Shown here: one piece after another, positions 10,768 through 22,640 of the stretch
Position numbering within the stretch: position 1 is the first letter of the stretch
Layout of the letters: each line of letters starts with the position of its first letter
NCBI GenBank assembly: GCA_964036295.1
Contig: OZ038472.1
Span: forward strand, 11,714,068-11,778,067
Source: Plumapathes pennacea
Lineage: Eukaryota > Cnidaria > Anthozoa > Antipatharia > Myriopathidae
Direction of reading: 5' to 3'
DNA length: 64,000 nt
The notes under the pieces: generated by a model
Database searches by the model: none
What the model saw: the letters and a program-made list of their open reading frames with translations, nothing else
Told to the model about the DNA's origin: nothing
Made by a program: the position numbers and the translations under genes

Positions 10768-13700
10768 TTGTTTATTATTATTAATGGCTGCATAGGAGGA
10801 AACCAGAAATCAGCAATCAGTCACTTGATGATAAATTATGCTTTTGATAATTACTGTAGGTACATAAAAAAAAGCATTTGAACACTAAACTTTATACAGC
10901 ATCCCCAACAAAATTATATTATATTATATTATAATGATAAGTTATAAATGAGGTTGTGATAGCAGAATGAAGAAGAGAAATGTGGAATTCCAATATTTTA
11001 CACACTGTAGCTTGTAAATGAGAAAAAGACCTTGGCAATAAGAGAACAGTGATATATTATATTGTATAGATATTATTTACATCAGGATTTCTCCAGTTCT
11101 AAAAACTGATATCTTCATCACACATGTGATATAAATGATATATTTACTGTGCATGCAATTTTTGACAGGAAATAATAGCTGTGAGATGTGTCTTTGTTTG
11201 GGATATTTCATCAATGTGTACAGTACATATCATTAAACAGAATGTTTCACTCCCGGGGGGGGGGGGGGGGGGGGGGGTAGTCCCATATATTTCCTATATA
11301 GGTATGTTCCGCCCGATAGGGTATCATTTTCAGGGTCTTCTGTCTTAAACAGGGTATCAAATTTTACATTTTCGTGTCTTAAACAGGGTTATTTTCTCAA
11401 GATCCTCTCGTCTTCCCCTCCCCCCTCAACCACATTTTTTTGCACTCGCCATTTTTTCGCGCGATTTCTTCGTATGCTCCAGTGGTAACGTGTGCAATGC
11501 AAGCTGACTGGAGTATAATTTAAAAAGACTCATCGTAAACAATTTCCGGTGAACAGACTTTTGTTGACTTGGCCAAAGATAGAATGTGAAAAAAAACAAT
11601 AGTGCGGCCTGATCAATTACAAGAAAATCAATCAACTTCCGTTGTGTCATGAGAAACAAACCACGCCACGCACTGTGTTTTTCTTTTTAATTTTTATCTA
11701 AAACAGCTTTAAAGTATTACCAAAGATATAATGTGAAGAGCTGCGCGGTCAATTACAAGAGAATACAGTCCAAAACCCGCAATGTGCTTTTTTTTATATA
11801 AACAGCCCTGAAGTAACAATAAAGATATGTGAAGAAAAGAACAATGGCACCTTCAATAAGGTGTCCCACGGTCATTGTTTTGTTCAAAATGGGCCTCAAG
11901 TTTCATTTTAACACTTGATGCTGCAGACAGCTTTTTTTTGCCTCACTAAAGGAAAATTATTACATATAATAGATTGTTTACGTTGTCTTGAATAGGGTAA
12001 TTTTTTTGGTCCAGTCTTGAACAGGGTATCCAATTAGAGCACTTTGTCTTAGACAGGGTAGCAAAATTTCCATTTTTGTGTCTTGAATAGGGTCAGGGTT
12101 TTATAGAGTCGGCGGAACACCCCTACCCAAATTCCTATTGAGTACCCCCCCCCCCCCCCCCCCATGTGCACCATGTGTCTTTTATCTGTGTAGTAGCTGC
12201 CCTGTCTAGTTGGCTTACTTGTACTTTGCCATGTTCAGGTTCAGCAAGTCCTGCTCCTTCTATTCCATCACACTCCCCAGAAGAAACAGGAATTAATCCA
12301 AAGGAAAGGAGAACTTCATCAGGTATGTTATTCAGATTGGAATTGTACAATTTGTCTATGTCAGTGTAAGGTTTTGTATTGAAGGGCTGAGTAGAAGAAA
12401 GCCTTGTGTGACTTTGCTCTCTTCCAAATGTGATGTTTTACACTAGTGTGGCTTATCAATAATTAGCAGGTAGACTTGGAAAAATAAAATACTGTATGAC
12501 CACGAGCAAGATAAATTGTTCTTTACACCACCCATATTGGAAGGTTGTTATTTTCTATAATATGTAAGGTTAGCTGCCAAAAGAATCTTGCAGGTGGGTG
12601 TCAGATGTTGATGCTCTGGCTACTTTTATACTAAAGCAAATAATTTTCTTTGGTACATTATTATCTAAATTATGCTTGAAAAAATAGCATGTTGCCCTAA
12701 CTAGGTAATTTTTGTCGTTTTTCGCTCTGGTCTTCAAAAGCTGAAAGTTCAAGCAATATAGTAGCAAGTTAATAAATTTACTATCCATATGTGTTCCATA
12801 AATTCCTGACCCCCCTCACTCCTTCACCCCCTCCCCACCCAAATTGTGCAAAAACCAGTACATGCCCTCCTACACCCCCCTCACCACCCCCTCTATCCCT
12901 TTCCTTTGGAGGTGTTTAAAGTATCCTTGTTGAGAGTGGAGATTTTCTATTTTGTACGTGTGTAGTCTCCAAAACTAGGTCAGAGTGTTCAAACAATCGA
13001 CAAGCCCCTCCCCTGTCACCAGAGGAAACCTCTATGTCCAGGGTACACCTCACCCAGAGAATGATGAAAAAAGCCTGGAGTGCAGAGTTTTGTTTTTATT
13101 GTGAAAAGAGAAAGAAAAAACTACAACGATTAAAGTTTAAGACAGAATTGTACATTATATGTTTTACTTCTGTTCTAATGAAGAGTATTCAACCCAACCA
13201 ACCCAGAAAAAAATGTAAAAGTGATGTCGTCAGTTAATTGCAGTTCAACTAAATTTCAGCTGAGGAAGCTATCAAAAGGCCAAATTTTCGAAACTGAAAG
13301 AGAAATTATTAATTATCACTGTCATCTCTCTTGCAGCATTATTCAAAGAGATCAGAGAAGAATACCAAAGACGGAGTAAGCGACTCCAAGTCTTTCCCTG
13401 GTGCAAGACCAAACAGCCTTTAACTGACAATATTTACACAAAGCTGAAGATCCTCGTTCGGTCAAACGAGACAGGTCAGTTAACGAGTGAGATTGTCAAC
13501 ATGAACGAGATTTTCAAGCCGCACGAAGAATGCGGAAGTCCTAAATTGGTACTTATAGAGGGAGACCCAGGTATGGGAAAGACGACCTTCTGTCGCAAAT
13601 TGTCTCTGGACTGGTCTCGCAAGAAGATCGAAGCGCCCTTTCCACAGTTCCAGCTAGTTCTTCTGCTAATGTGCAGAGACCTCAAAACCGCCGACATTCG

Positions 13701-15294
13701 CAAAGCCATCACTGATCAGCTACTCCCGCGATCAGCAACTGAAGAGGAGACGGAGGCCTTCTTCAGAGAGCTGCAAGAGACCCAGTCCGATGTCCTCCTT
13801 ATCCTGGACGGGCTGGACGAATTGAAAGAACATGTTGCTGCTGAAGATCTTGTTGATGCCCGCAAGAGGAACGTTCTCCGAAACTCCTATGTTCTGGTGA
13901 CAAGTCGACACAACGCAGAAGTCAGAGAAAGGTGTGATACCCTCTTGGAAACTGTCGGTTTTACGAAGGAAGACGCGGAAGAGTACATTCGTAAATATTT
14001 TAAAGAAGAGAAGGCTGAGGATCTCCTAGAGAAGATTAGCCGTTCAGGGCCACTTAAGGAACTTCTCTTCAACCCACTCAACACAGCCCTAATCTGTGCC
14101 GTCTTTGAAGATAATGGCGACCTTCCATCCGCGCGTACCCAGTTATACGACAAGATCGTGCACTGCATTCTGAAGGGATTCTATAGTAAACAAGGGAAAG
14201 TTCTACCAAAACAACCTATTGACGCCTGCAAGAAAGAACTAATGGAGATCGGCAAATTCGCTCTTCGGGGTCTAATCGAGGGTAAACTGAGTTTTGAGGA
14301 AAGCAAACTTGAAAGCGGCTCGGAAACCATTGCTTCGATGGGCTTTTTATCGAAGGAAGAAAGCACTGACAAAGTTGATCCGAAGAGTTTGTTGTGCTTT
14401 ATGCACAAGACTTTTCAAGAATATTTCGCTGGCTTGTATCTGAGTGACCAGATTATCAACAAAGAAGTCACCGTTGAAGATCTTATTCAAGAACTTTCGA
14501 CTGAGAGAGAAACATTTGCTGAAGTGTTCATTTTCATCGCTGGTTTTTTGGCAGGAAAAGGTGCAGGTGCAAACGCGGGACTCGTTTTATTCATGGAGAA
14601 TCTCAGTTACCGCCTGTCAACTTTATATACACTAACAGCAGATGCAAGTATTGATATACATCAGTGGCAGAAACAGAGTGATACTGTTACGTCTAGTTTT
14701 TTGTTGTTGTGTAATTGTGTGGCCGAGTGCAGCGACGGGCAGCAGTTGAACAAACTTCAGAAAGAACTGTGTTCAATTATCGGTAGGAACATTTCTTGGG
14801 AGGAAGTGTGGCTGTCGTTTAGCTCTATCAGTGAGTCGAGTGTTGTGTACATAGTGTTGTGTGAAATTTTAAAACACAACTCAACGATAAAGAAGTTAAA
14901 TTTGCCAGGCAACAAAATCTCTGACTGCAGATTACTGGCTGAGTCATTGAAGCAGAACAGCACACTGGAGGAGTTAAATTTGACAGGCAACAAAATCTCT
15001 GACTGCAGATTACTGGCTGAGTCATTGAAGCAGAACAGCACACTGGAGTGGTTAGATTTGTCACACAACAAGATCTCTGACTGCAGATTACTGGCTGAGT
15101 CATTGAATCAGAACAAAACACTGGAGGTGTTAAATTTGTCAAACAACAACATCTCTGACTGCAGATTACTGGCTGAGTCATTGAATCAGAACAGCACACT
15201 GGAAGAGTTAGATTTGTTGTTAAACCCCATCAGTGACAAGACACCGCTAGAGGAACTGAAGCGACACAACAAACATCTGATACTTTGGTATTAA
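6185..15294 (+). CDS. NLR receptor: protease-like N-terminus, Death domain, NACHT, LRR
   Basis: Predicted intracellular innate-immune receptor (STAND ATPase). Exons whose phases agree: 6185-6809, 7701-7745, 8708-8970, 9627-9657, 10404-10445, 12239-12322, 13337-15294; total 3048 nt, 1015 codons plus stop. Residues about 25-205 resemble a trypsin-like fold (GTACAV, then GAPIII...VIGVLG) without the catalytic His or Ser. Residues about 227-320 form a Death domain (conserved Trp, LITW, LGRQDLAEKYC). Residues 322-363 are a Ser/Pro linker. NACHT follows: Walker A GDPGMGKTT at 439-447, Walker B ILDGLDE at 519-525, sensor VLVTSR at 549-554, and HKTFQEYFAGLYL at 720-732. About five short LRRs span 880-1015. 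The start ATG lies 3 bp after an acceptor, implying a 5' UTR intron. The 31-nt exon repairs the phase between the Death domain and the linker. NACHT and LRR calls are firm; the N-terminal domain is inference. Confidence 0.88.
8036..8172. repeat. Foldback element with CGCTTCGC loop
   Basis: Lies in intron 2 of the NLR gene. The left arm 8036-8093 and right arm 8115-8172 are near-perfect inverted repeats (both contain GGTAAAAACAATATTTTAC or its complement). The 21-base loop contains GCGCTTCGCGAG. It would form a long hairpin. The same architecture occurs at 59126-59306. Confidence 0.85.
8191..8358. mobile_element. Small inverted-terminal-repeat element
   Basis: AGACACGAGTGTTTTAC at 8191-8207 pairs with GTAAAACACTCATGTCT at 8342-8358 (one mismatch in 17). 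It follows immediately after the foldback at 8036-8172 in the NLR intron and may be part of the same compound element. No transposase is encoded. Confidence 0.55.
8493..8668 (+). repeat. gggtatc-type repeat beside a C run
   Basis: Follows a C homopolymer at about 8494-8512. Contains CCCATATATTTCC, AGGGTATCATTTTCAGGGTC and two CTTAAACAGGGT subrepeats. Nearly the same sequence occurs at 11255-11400. It ends about 40 bp before the Death-domain exon. Confidence 0.75.
10710..10766. repeat. ATT trinucleotide microsatellite
   Basis: A run of about 15 ATT units, then a TATATA stretch, in the intron between the 42-nt and 84-nt linker exons of the NLR gene. Confidence 0.9.
11255..11404 (+). repeat. 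gggtatc-type repeat beside a G run
   Basis: A G homopolymer of about 22 nt, then the CCCATATATTTCC, GGGTATCATTTTCAGGGTC and CTTAAACAGGGT order seen at 8493-8668. The two copies are nearly identical over about 120 bp, so the family is young or conserved. Confidence 0.75.
11980..12163 (+). repeat. gggtatc-type repeat, longer variant, ends in C run
   Basis: Contains TCTTGAATAGGGT, TCTTGAACAGGGTATC and AGAGCACTTTGTCTTAGACA. It matches the 5460-5560 copy closely and ends in a run of about 16 C at 12147-12162, 76 bp before the 84-nt NLR exon. Confidence 0.7.
12966..13042 (+). pseudogene. Possible decayed or alternative linker exon of the NLR gene
   Basis: Acceptor TGTGTAG| and donor AGG|GTACAC bound 77 nt. 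In the expected frame it reads a Ser/Pro-rich peptide ending LSPEETSM, similar to SPEETGIN of the 84-nt exon at 12239-12322. Entry phase 1 fits, but the exit is phase 0, so including it would break the NACHT exon frame. It is probably a duplicated linker exon that is no longer used. Confidence 0.35.
14911..15222 (+). repeat. Four 78-bp tandem units coding the LRRs
   Basis: Units start at 14911, 14989, 15067 and 15145, each coding 26 residues. The first 55 or so bases (AATCTCTGACTGCAGATTAC and on) are almost identical in all copies. Variation is concentrated in the last third, which codes the LxLSxN beta-strand side. This suggests recent unit amplification or gene conversion inside the NLR gene. 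Confidence 0.92.
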
Positions 15295-17540
15295 CGAGTA
15301 GAGAATGTTGAGAGATCGCTGAGTGTTTTGCTTTTGATTGCCGAACAAAAGCTCGTTATTACTTCACTAAAATACCTGTCTGAACATTTTTTGTTCAAGC
15401 AAAACTGCAAGAACACAGTTAAATGGTTTTGAACAAACGAATAAATTGTAAACAAAGCAGTCGACGGAGTTTTGTTGAGAGAGAAAAGTACAGTATCACT
15501 TTGCTGATAATAGTTTCAACAAGAACAATTAAAATGAAACGCTTGAAAACAAGTACAGAAAAGAAAACCAAATTGAACACTTGTCGAGTAATTGAACACA
15601 AATAACGAGAAACTGAAAATTGTCTCACATCAACAGCATTTATTAACTTAAAGCGAATACAGTGACGAAAGGGGAAGGAGGAACAGTATTTACAAAAGCA
15701 ATATATCCTTCAACAATTCAAAATTCTTACCGTTCAGTTTTGTGAGGCGCGCATTTCTGTCGGTCAAAATCTTTCGGTTGTCCCACTTTGCCGTTGTGAT
15801 TCTCGTTTAGAATAAATGTAAACTGGTTTCTGTTAAAAACAGCGTTTCCAAGTTCACAACAGCTGAGACAGTTCTTTCACAACACTGCCCGTCTTCAAAA
15901 TACTCCAGCAAGTTTTCAAAGTCACCATTCACAAGCAAGAATATTGTCTGTGTCCAGGATTTATCAAACGGATAATTATCCTTATCCTTTAAAACTCCAT
16001 TTACAAAATGTCTGATAAACAGAACAATTCTTGAGTCCCGCCATCTGTTCACTGTTCATTATTTCGATGCACGAAGCGCAGCGTCGGGAAGTTTTCTGTT
16101 CTTTCCAAACCGACGGACTTCAAGTTTGTTTCTCGCTCGGTTCAGCTTGGCCGTCTCCAGAATACTTCAGCTGTGCGTCACTTCATATTCTTGTACTCTT
16201 CGTCGCACAGTGGTTTTTGAATCTCGTGTATTGTTACCGAGCACTTTCGTGTCGTACAGTAGTAATGGGGACTCGCTGGCGAAGGAGGCCTGAAACGGCT
16301 TTCCCTGAGGTGGCACTTTAATCTTTCTCTTCACAGTGTAGCTCGAGAGTTACAAGAATTTCGTCCATAGGTCTGAACTCTACAGAGGAGAGTCCAACAG
16401 CTTATCTCTGTCCTTCACATCTCTGCTCTCTTCTCCGATCCTTCTCTCTCTCTCTTTCTCTGGTCTCCTTTTTCTCTGGTTCCCTTTCTCTGCTCTCTCT
16501 TCTCTGGTCTCCCTCTAGTACAACGTAGGCTCTGTTATATGGCCTCGCGCAGAGTGCAACTCATTAATTTTCATATATACATTTCTTAATTCCTACGTAT
16601 AACGGGTCCAGGACAAAGTTGCGTCGATCCACCTGTGGATCTGTTGTTCTGGGATCATTCCAGCTTAACGATCTATGGTGTCACCTGCTCTTATCTGGTA
16701 GTTGCGTTGTTATTGCATCAGCTTCAACGATGCTTCGCTCGGGCGTTTCCTTGTGGAATATTGTTGGTTGTCCGAGCTGTTTATTACAGGTGGTTGTTAT
16801 GGTTGTTTTGCCAACAAAAGTTTCCAGTTAATAGGATTTCGAGCTATCGTATTTCCGCTCGTGGATGAACATAAATTTCCTATTTTTGACTCTCAACAGT
16901 ATTATAACTCTTTTTTTCTCGTCTTTCTTGTTTCTCTCAACGCGCTCAAATGAATGCGCGGCAATTTGTCTTACATCTGATTGGCTCAAATTCACGAAAA
17001 GTTAATTCAAAGAGAACCAATCAGATTCGAGACATTTCAATCCGTTGAGCGGGTGAAGTTCACGGGTCTCGATCTCTTTGGCTTTGTTTGCCGTGTGAGC
17101 ACTAAGAAACTTCAGGAAACTATGGCCATGTTGCGTAAAACGCTGCTTGACTTTCTAGCTCCTTTCTAACTCGGGACGCACGTTGAAGTAATGGCTATAA
17201 TCAGCCTGATAGTAGTTGACGAGTGACGTAAGAACAAGCTCAAGCCTAAGCACAAGAGTTCTTATATTTTTCCGTGAAAACAGGCGCGACGCAAGCACAA
17301 GCATAAAGGCTGAGTTGTTCCATTCTCTTGCGCTTGAGCTTGTTTTACCGTGTCAGCCAATCAAAAGTTCTCCCTTTCCTTGGAATGCTTGTATCACTCG
17401 TTTTCATGGACGCTAATCTCTTGTGCTTGCTCTTATAATCGTGATCAGACATGCGCTAGAAGCTTAGCACGCGGGCAGAATGCTTAATGGTTCTTTTGAA
17501 GTTTCACCTCGCGTGCAAGCAAACATGTGTTGTAGATAAT
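15295..17540. other. Intergenic region downstream of the NLR gene
   Basis: No gene could be supported. A minus-strand open frame of about 80 codons (15807-16052) has no recognised family. A pyrimidine-rich TCTC low-complexity stretch lies at about 16435-16515. A YY1-like GCCATGTTGCG occurs near 17126, but no coding sequence follows. Confidence 0.45.
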
Positions 17541-17544
17541 CAAA

Positions 17545-17640
17545 TATGGTCAAGAAAAAGGAGGATTTATAACCAAATATGGTCAAGAAAAAGGAGGATT
17601 TATAACCAAATATGGTCAATAAAAAGGAGGATTTTAGCGC
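17545..17640 (+). repeat. 33-bp tandem repeat, three copies
   Basis: The unit contains CAAATATGGTCAAGAAAAAG followed by GAGGATTT. Three near-identical consecutive copies; the last has one substitution (AATAAAAAG). Minisatellite of unknown role. Confidence 0.9.
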
Positions 17641-17649
17641 AAATTCGAC

Positions 17650-17765
17650 AACGGGTCCTGCTTGCGCTTGAGCTTGCGTCGCTCACGAAAACCATACTTA
17701 ACATGTGACATGCGTAAAACGTTTCCGAATCAATATCGTTTCATGTGGACGTCATACGGACTCAT
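17650..17765 (+). repeat. Dispersed repeat A, copy 2
   Basis: Matches 1561-1680 as described there (GCTTGCGCTTGAGCTTGCGT, TTTCATGTGGACGTCAT). It follows the 33-bp tandem repeat directly. Confidence 0.6.
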
Positions 17766-18159
17766 TAAAGAATCACTCAGAACTGTTTCTGGTGTCAAGT
17801 GGACAACCTCTGCCTTGGGGAAAGTTATAGTTATAAATGAAACATTTTTCGGGGGTCGAGTACAGAGGCGTATAAACTTCAACTGTCTGGCTTTGGTCGA
17901 GCCCACCCGAGTGGCATTGAGCCAGACGCGGGAAACCGTTTCCTACGTCACGATCGTGCTACATGATCGTTGCCGGATGGCGCAAAATGGGACCAGTAAC
18001 CAATCCATTTGATTTTACGAAGACTTTCGATGTTTTTCATGCTTTATTCAAATTTAGTACACTGAAAATGTAAACTTCTGTTTCGCATGCACTAGTGACT
18101 ATTGCCCTTTGGTCCTCGTGAGCGAGATTGAATTGATCTTGAGTGAAGGTGTATGTCGC

Positions 18160-18400
18160 ACGAGATCACGTGAAAAGCGGAGACACCGTTATACGATTTT
18201 CACCGTGCGGTCACCTTAATTTTGAGTCAGCGGTCATTGCACAAAACTGTGGACTCAAGCAGTGCATGTCCGTGTAGTCGTGTTACTATGAGTTAGTTCA
18301 ATGTATTTTCTACAACGTAGCTGTGCAAGTAAAACGAGGCTTGCTTGGATAGCAATGGCAACGAACGCTGACCAGCGGATGAGAACGTGAGACGCTAACT
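18160..18400 (+). repeat. Dispersed repeat C, copy 1
   Basis: Shares GTGCGGTCAC, AGTCAGCGGTCATTGCACAA, AGTTAGTT-AA-GTATTTTCTA and GGCAACGAACGCTGACCA, in the same order, with 51050-51345 in a BAG6 intron. Old dispersed repeat, class unknown. Confidence 0.7.
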
Positions 18401-19740
18401 TGCGTTTCCAGTTTAGAAAACGACAACACCAGCACGATTTCATGATGAACATCACGTAGGATGCGGGATTTTAATGGTATCTTCCAAATTCACTGGTTAA
18501 ATCTCTACTTACAAAGGTAAGCTGTTTTATTTTCCTTGATTGAGACGTTTCTACTTTCACGTCTAATATCGCTGGATAAGTAAATTCTCATTCACCAGGC
18601 CGTCATGCTCAGCACTGTTTGAATATCTTCCGTTGGGGTTTGTTTGGTTTTACTGAACTTCAGGCGATAGTATCGTTCTCTGTCGAAACAAATTGTTTTC
18701 CTTGGGCGGTTGATATGAGTTTTACTCGTTTAGTTTTTGAAATCTCGGTTTGTAAGAACTGACCAAGTTTTATGTCACGCACGACTGGTCATGTTTATCG
18801 TGCACGCAGATTACGTAAGACCGCGAATCTCGTGTCTTCACAAGTTGCAGAACTCACGTCCCTAGTCCCATAGTCGGCGAATTTATGATTTTTGTAATAC
18901 ATGTACTGTAACTGACTGCCACTACGGTCTGTATTTCCGTAGTCGGTGGTCTTTCAAAGAACGAGGAACCACGATATGCGTGACTCAAGCGGTCGCCGAT
19001 TGAATGTGCCCAAGCATCCGCTTAATATTCGAGTGGGTTTCCGGTCGAATGTTGTCTGTTTCAGATATGCATGTCATGATCTGTGGTTTATGACGCTCGC
19101 CTCAATTGACCTTTATTTTTCTGTCGTCACAGCTGGCGATACAACAATGTTGCCGGGTGTGGCGATTATTCCTTGTCAAAATTAAAACTCGACATTCGTT
19201 ATCCAAGTTTTATCGTGCGTTATTCAACCTCGACATTTATTATTCGATTTCTTTTCATGACTTCACAAAAAACGTTCATGAATCAAGTGAGGACTTTGTT
19301 ACAGGCAGAGCAGTTTAATTCCGTAGATTCTGCAGGGAGTTAGGATCGGGTTTGTTTTCTCTGAAATCAAGCTGCAACGTCTGTATTTACACAGGAGTTT
19401 AAGACGCGGCTAAAACTGCTCCCAAGGTGTCAGGAAAACCCTATTATTGTCATTAATAAAGGTAATAGGACTGAGTGGAGTCCGATTCGGTCTGTAATCA
19501 TACGAGTGATTACGAAATAGGACGACCGCGCTTCGCGAGATCATAAATAATCATAAATATTACAATTTTTGAGAATGGAATGATCGTATAGCTTCAGCGT
19601 CTTATGCTGTACAATACATGAAAACAAAGCACCAAGAAGTACCTCATCGCCGATCGATTTTTAACACTCGCGTACACGCTCTTGCTTATGATTGGTTAAG
19701 CCAAATGTCCGATTACAGAACAAAGAAGTCTCCGATTACA
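18400..19740. other. Intergenic, no gene; one coral-type repeat segment
   Basis: No recognisable coding region. At 19455-19540 a segment with AATAGGACTGAGTGGAGTCC and a GACCGCGCTTCGCGAGATC tail resembles the repeats with CGCTTCGC-containing loops seen elsewhere here. Confidence 0.4.
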
Positions 19741-19743
19741 GAA

Positions 19744-21166
19744 CTACTAGAAATACGATAATCGCAGATACCCCTCGCTCTGTCATTGATGGGACTTTTA
19801 CTTTGGTAACTCCCAACAAGAGCACCCTTTGTTTTACCGAAATGTTGACTCAGTCTTTTCTTCGAAGTCAAGTGCAACACGCAAAGGAAGGAGAAAAAGA
19901 ATGGTGTGTGTACGTTATACTTTTGCGTTGAAAAAAGAGTCGATTGCGTGACGAAGTACGTATTTCCCACGGTCGGCACGTCAAATTAATTCATACAGTC
20001 TGCCAAGCACGTTCTCAAAATTTAATACTCAAATTTTGAAGTTGGTCGGCCGTCGTAGTACGGGAAAAAGGGAACACTGATTTTTCAATTTTGAATTCAT
20101 AGGCAGTACAATTAAATAGGCTTCCTGTGCGATTTGCTTTTACTGTTGACTGCATGCACCAGACTCAGGCATGCATATTGAACGAGCTCGAATTGTTTTG
20201 TATGTGAACCCGCTCAAAACAACATGATTTCTCCCAGAATCAAAGCAAAACTTGAACGGTTTACTTCAAATTATACACGGGCTTCAGACCTAGTCATACT
20301 TCTAAGGGCTTGTGAACGATTCTCGCTGCAAACGCATGTCAGATTACAGCATTTGTTACAGTTTTAGTAGTCTTGACAGAAAAATAAGACATCTGACTAA
20401 ATCATTCAAGAGACTCCAAGTTCCGATTGCTCTGAGCAAATACGGTAGCCGAAACTGGCGACAGAAGCGTAGTAAAACAATACTTCGAGGGAAAATGATC
20501 AGCATACAGATTCTAATACATTCTTGAAGTGATCGAGTTACAAGATACGGGTAGAATATACTTGTCACGGTGATTGTTCGATTTCCACTGACTAACCTTT
20601 GTTGCTTGTCCTTTCTGAATAAGTTAACACAACGGCGTCTGAAGCTCCCGTTTTGCTTTCAAGCGTTGTTCTCTTTGTGGAGTCTTTTCGTCGGCCCACT
20701 TTTGCTTCTGAAGCTCCCGTTTTGCTTGTTTCAAGCGCTGTTCTCTTTGTGGAGTCTTTTCGTCGGCACGTGATTGTCGTCCTTTCTCTAGACGTATTTG
20801 GCGTTGTTCGATTGTTTCACGATTTTGCCTTGCCCGTGCCTGTTCCCTTCTCTTTCGAAGACGAGCTTCGCGAGACCGTTCTGTTTCAATTTTCTAGTTT
20901 TCAAATTCATTTTCGTGAATGCAGTTACGTACAATTGTTGCTTCGTTCAAATCTTTCTTAAAAACACTGGCGGAGACGGTAATCTATAATCGACAATGAT
21001 TACGTAATTGCCTTATTAGGACATTGCCTTAGGCACCTGGCCTAAAAAGGTCGCATCGCACACACCCACACACACACGAACATTAAATTTCGAGATGGCG
21101 ACAGGCTTGGAGTCTTCAAATTAATGCATTAGCGTCGTGATTATTTCCCTCACTTCGTTCGGGGAT
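19744..21166 (-). mobile_element. STPR-repeat element, copy 1 (shortened)
   Basis: 1423 bp co-linear with 25216-26979. On the minus strand it starts TCCCCGAACGAAG after an A and ends CTAG before a T, as copy 2 does. The coding part (minus strand, about 20640-20960) retains only a fragment of the 23-residue Arg-rich repeats and is interrupted. The copy is internally deleted relative to copy 2. The Helitron-like ends are an inference; no Rep or helicase domain is present. Confidence 0.7.
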
Positions 21167-22490
21167 AAATGTCCATTTAATGGTTAATCGGGGGGTTATG
21201 AACCAATCACAATCGAGGAAGTTGTAATATTAATGATTAACTACAGTCATATTGTGTTTCCTGTGCTAGAGCTATACTAAAAAATATATATATCCTGTCT
21301 TTTGCGCCTCACCTGGCACAATTTAAGAGTTTTTAAATCTGCATATTTAGTTTTATTTCGTATCTCACGATCTAAAATTAAAGTAAATTGCTCTAAACAT
21401 AACCCGAGGCCTAAAACAAAAGAAAATCTTAAATATCAAGCGCGCACAAAAAATCCAATATAAAAAATTGCATGCATGCTAATAACGGCCATATAGAAAA
21501 CTCTTATATCATGCCATAGTTGAAGTGACAACAAATTGTTTAGCCGTCATGCAGCTGTTTTGGGGTGTGCTAAAAACAAGTGTGACAAACTCCGATTTTC
21601 TTGTGCATAACTTATGTGTATAGAAAATACACTGAACTGATTTACAGCTGAGTATTTATCTGGGTAAACACCGCGAAGTACAAAATCTGCACTCAAACTC
21701 GCAGTTTTGTGCAATGACCGCTGATTCATAAATAGATGTGACCGCACGGCCGAAGAATGTATTTCCGCAGTGACTGGAAAAGACTGCCGAGAATTTGAGT
21801 GTACTAAAATAAAGAATCGTGAATGTGGTTTGTGAACTCGTGGTGCGAAACATGTGTTTTAACTTTTGGAGGATAAAAAGGCTTGAGTATTTGCCCTCAG
21901 CCAGTTTCCATGCTCAAAAAGCAAATTTTGCAGTAGTGAACCGACATTCCAAAAAGCAAAGGAAATAATGAAATAATGCCAAAGTGCGGCTGACTGCAGG
22001 ATGTATATACATTTTTTCTTGTTTAAATCGTTGGAGCGTGACAATAAAATGTTCCAGAAGACCGCCCCTTCTTGTCTGCCGTAGTTCCGGACTCTTCATG
22101 TGATCGACAGCCGTCAGCGCGATTTCTTCATAGCCCTTCAGCCGGGCCCTCGGCACAAAAAGGCGGGCACGGTAGCGTCGTATTTTTCCGTTCCCTTTGT
22201 CGTTGGTTGTATCTCTTCTAGCGAAGGTAAACTGCATGCTCCTTGCTCGGGATAAGTTAAATTTGCGCACATAATTGGAATTACAAGTATGGTTGTCATG
22301 CGTTTTCGCCCTAAAGGCGTTAAATTTGGTTGGCAAGAGTTTTATTTCAGTTTTAGATTCTGACAGCATTAGCGCTCTCCACCTTAAGTTAGTGATAAGC
22401 GTTTCCCTGCTTTCAGCTCAAAGTCTAAGAAACATCGACCAACTGGCATACACGTGGTGTGAATTCACATCTTGTACACACTGATTTAAG
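21167..22490. other. Intergenic, unrecognised sequence
   Basis: The longest open frame is minus strand 21914-22369 (151 codons). It is basic, with no family signature and no visible splice partners. The rest is AT-rich without recognisable genes. Confidence 0.4.
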
Positions 22491-22640
22491 CCTGGCTTCC
22501 ATATAACCCACCAAATGATCGCTTATGATCGCTGGACTTTGCGCCAGCGATCGATTGCTCGTGATCATATGAAACTACAGGCTTTATGCTCGCTTGCGCA
22601 AACCCAGCGATGTGTGCTGCACTTCCAGATGGAAACCAAG
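22490..22640. mobile_element. Possible short palindromic MITE
   Basis: CCTGGCTTCCATATAAC near 22493 is inversely similar to TCCAGATGGAAACCAAG near 22626. Internal AGCGATCGAT and GATCGCT motifs are also mirrored. Ends are imperfect and no target duplication was found. Confidence 0.35.

Noticed and set aside
14757..15199. Minus-strand repetitive frames (MTQPVICSQR type) opposite the LRRs
   Set aside because: Antisense shadow of the 78-bp LRR-coding repeat; the plus strand has the recognised domain.
15807..16052. 81-codon minus-strand frame after the NLR gene
   Set aside because: Reads smoothly but I recognise no family, it has no in-frame ATG start of its own, and its neighbours are repeats; not enough to call a gene.
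20570..20961. Plus-strand open frames rich in SFRR/LFVESF (also 26366-26743)
   Set aside because: They are antisense readings of the Arg-rich STPR repeats on the minus strand.
21914..22369. 151-codon minus-strand frame
   Set aside because: No recognisable domain, unremarkable composition, no splice or promoter context. Left as unresolved sequence.
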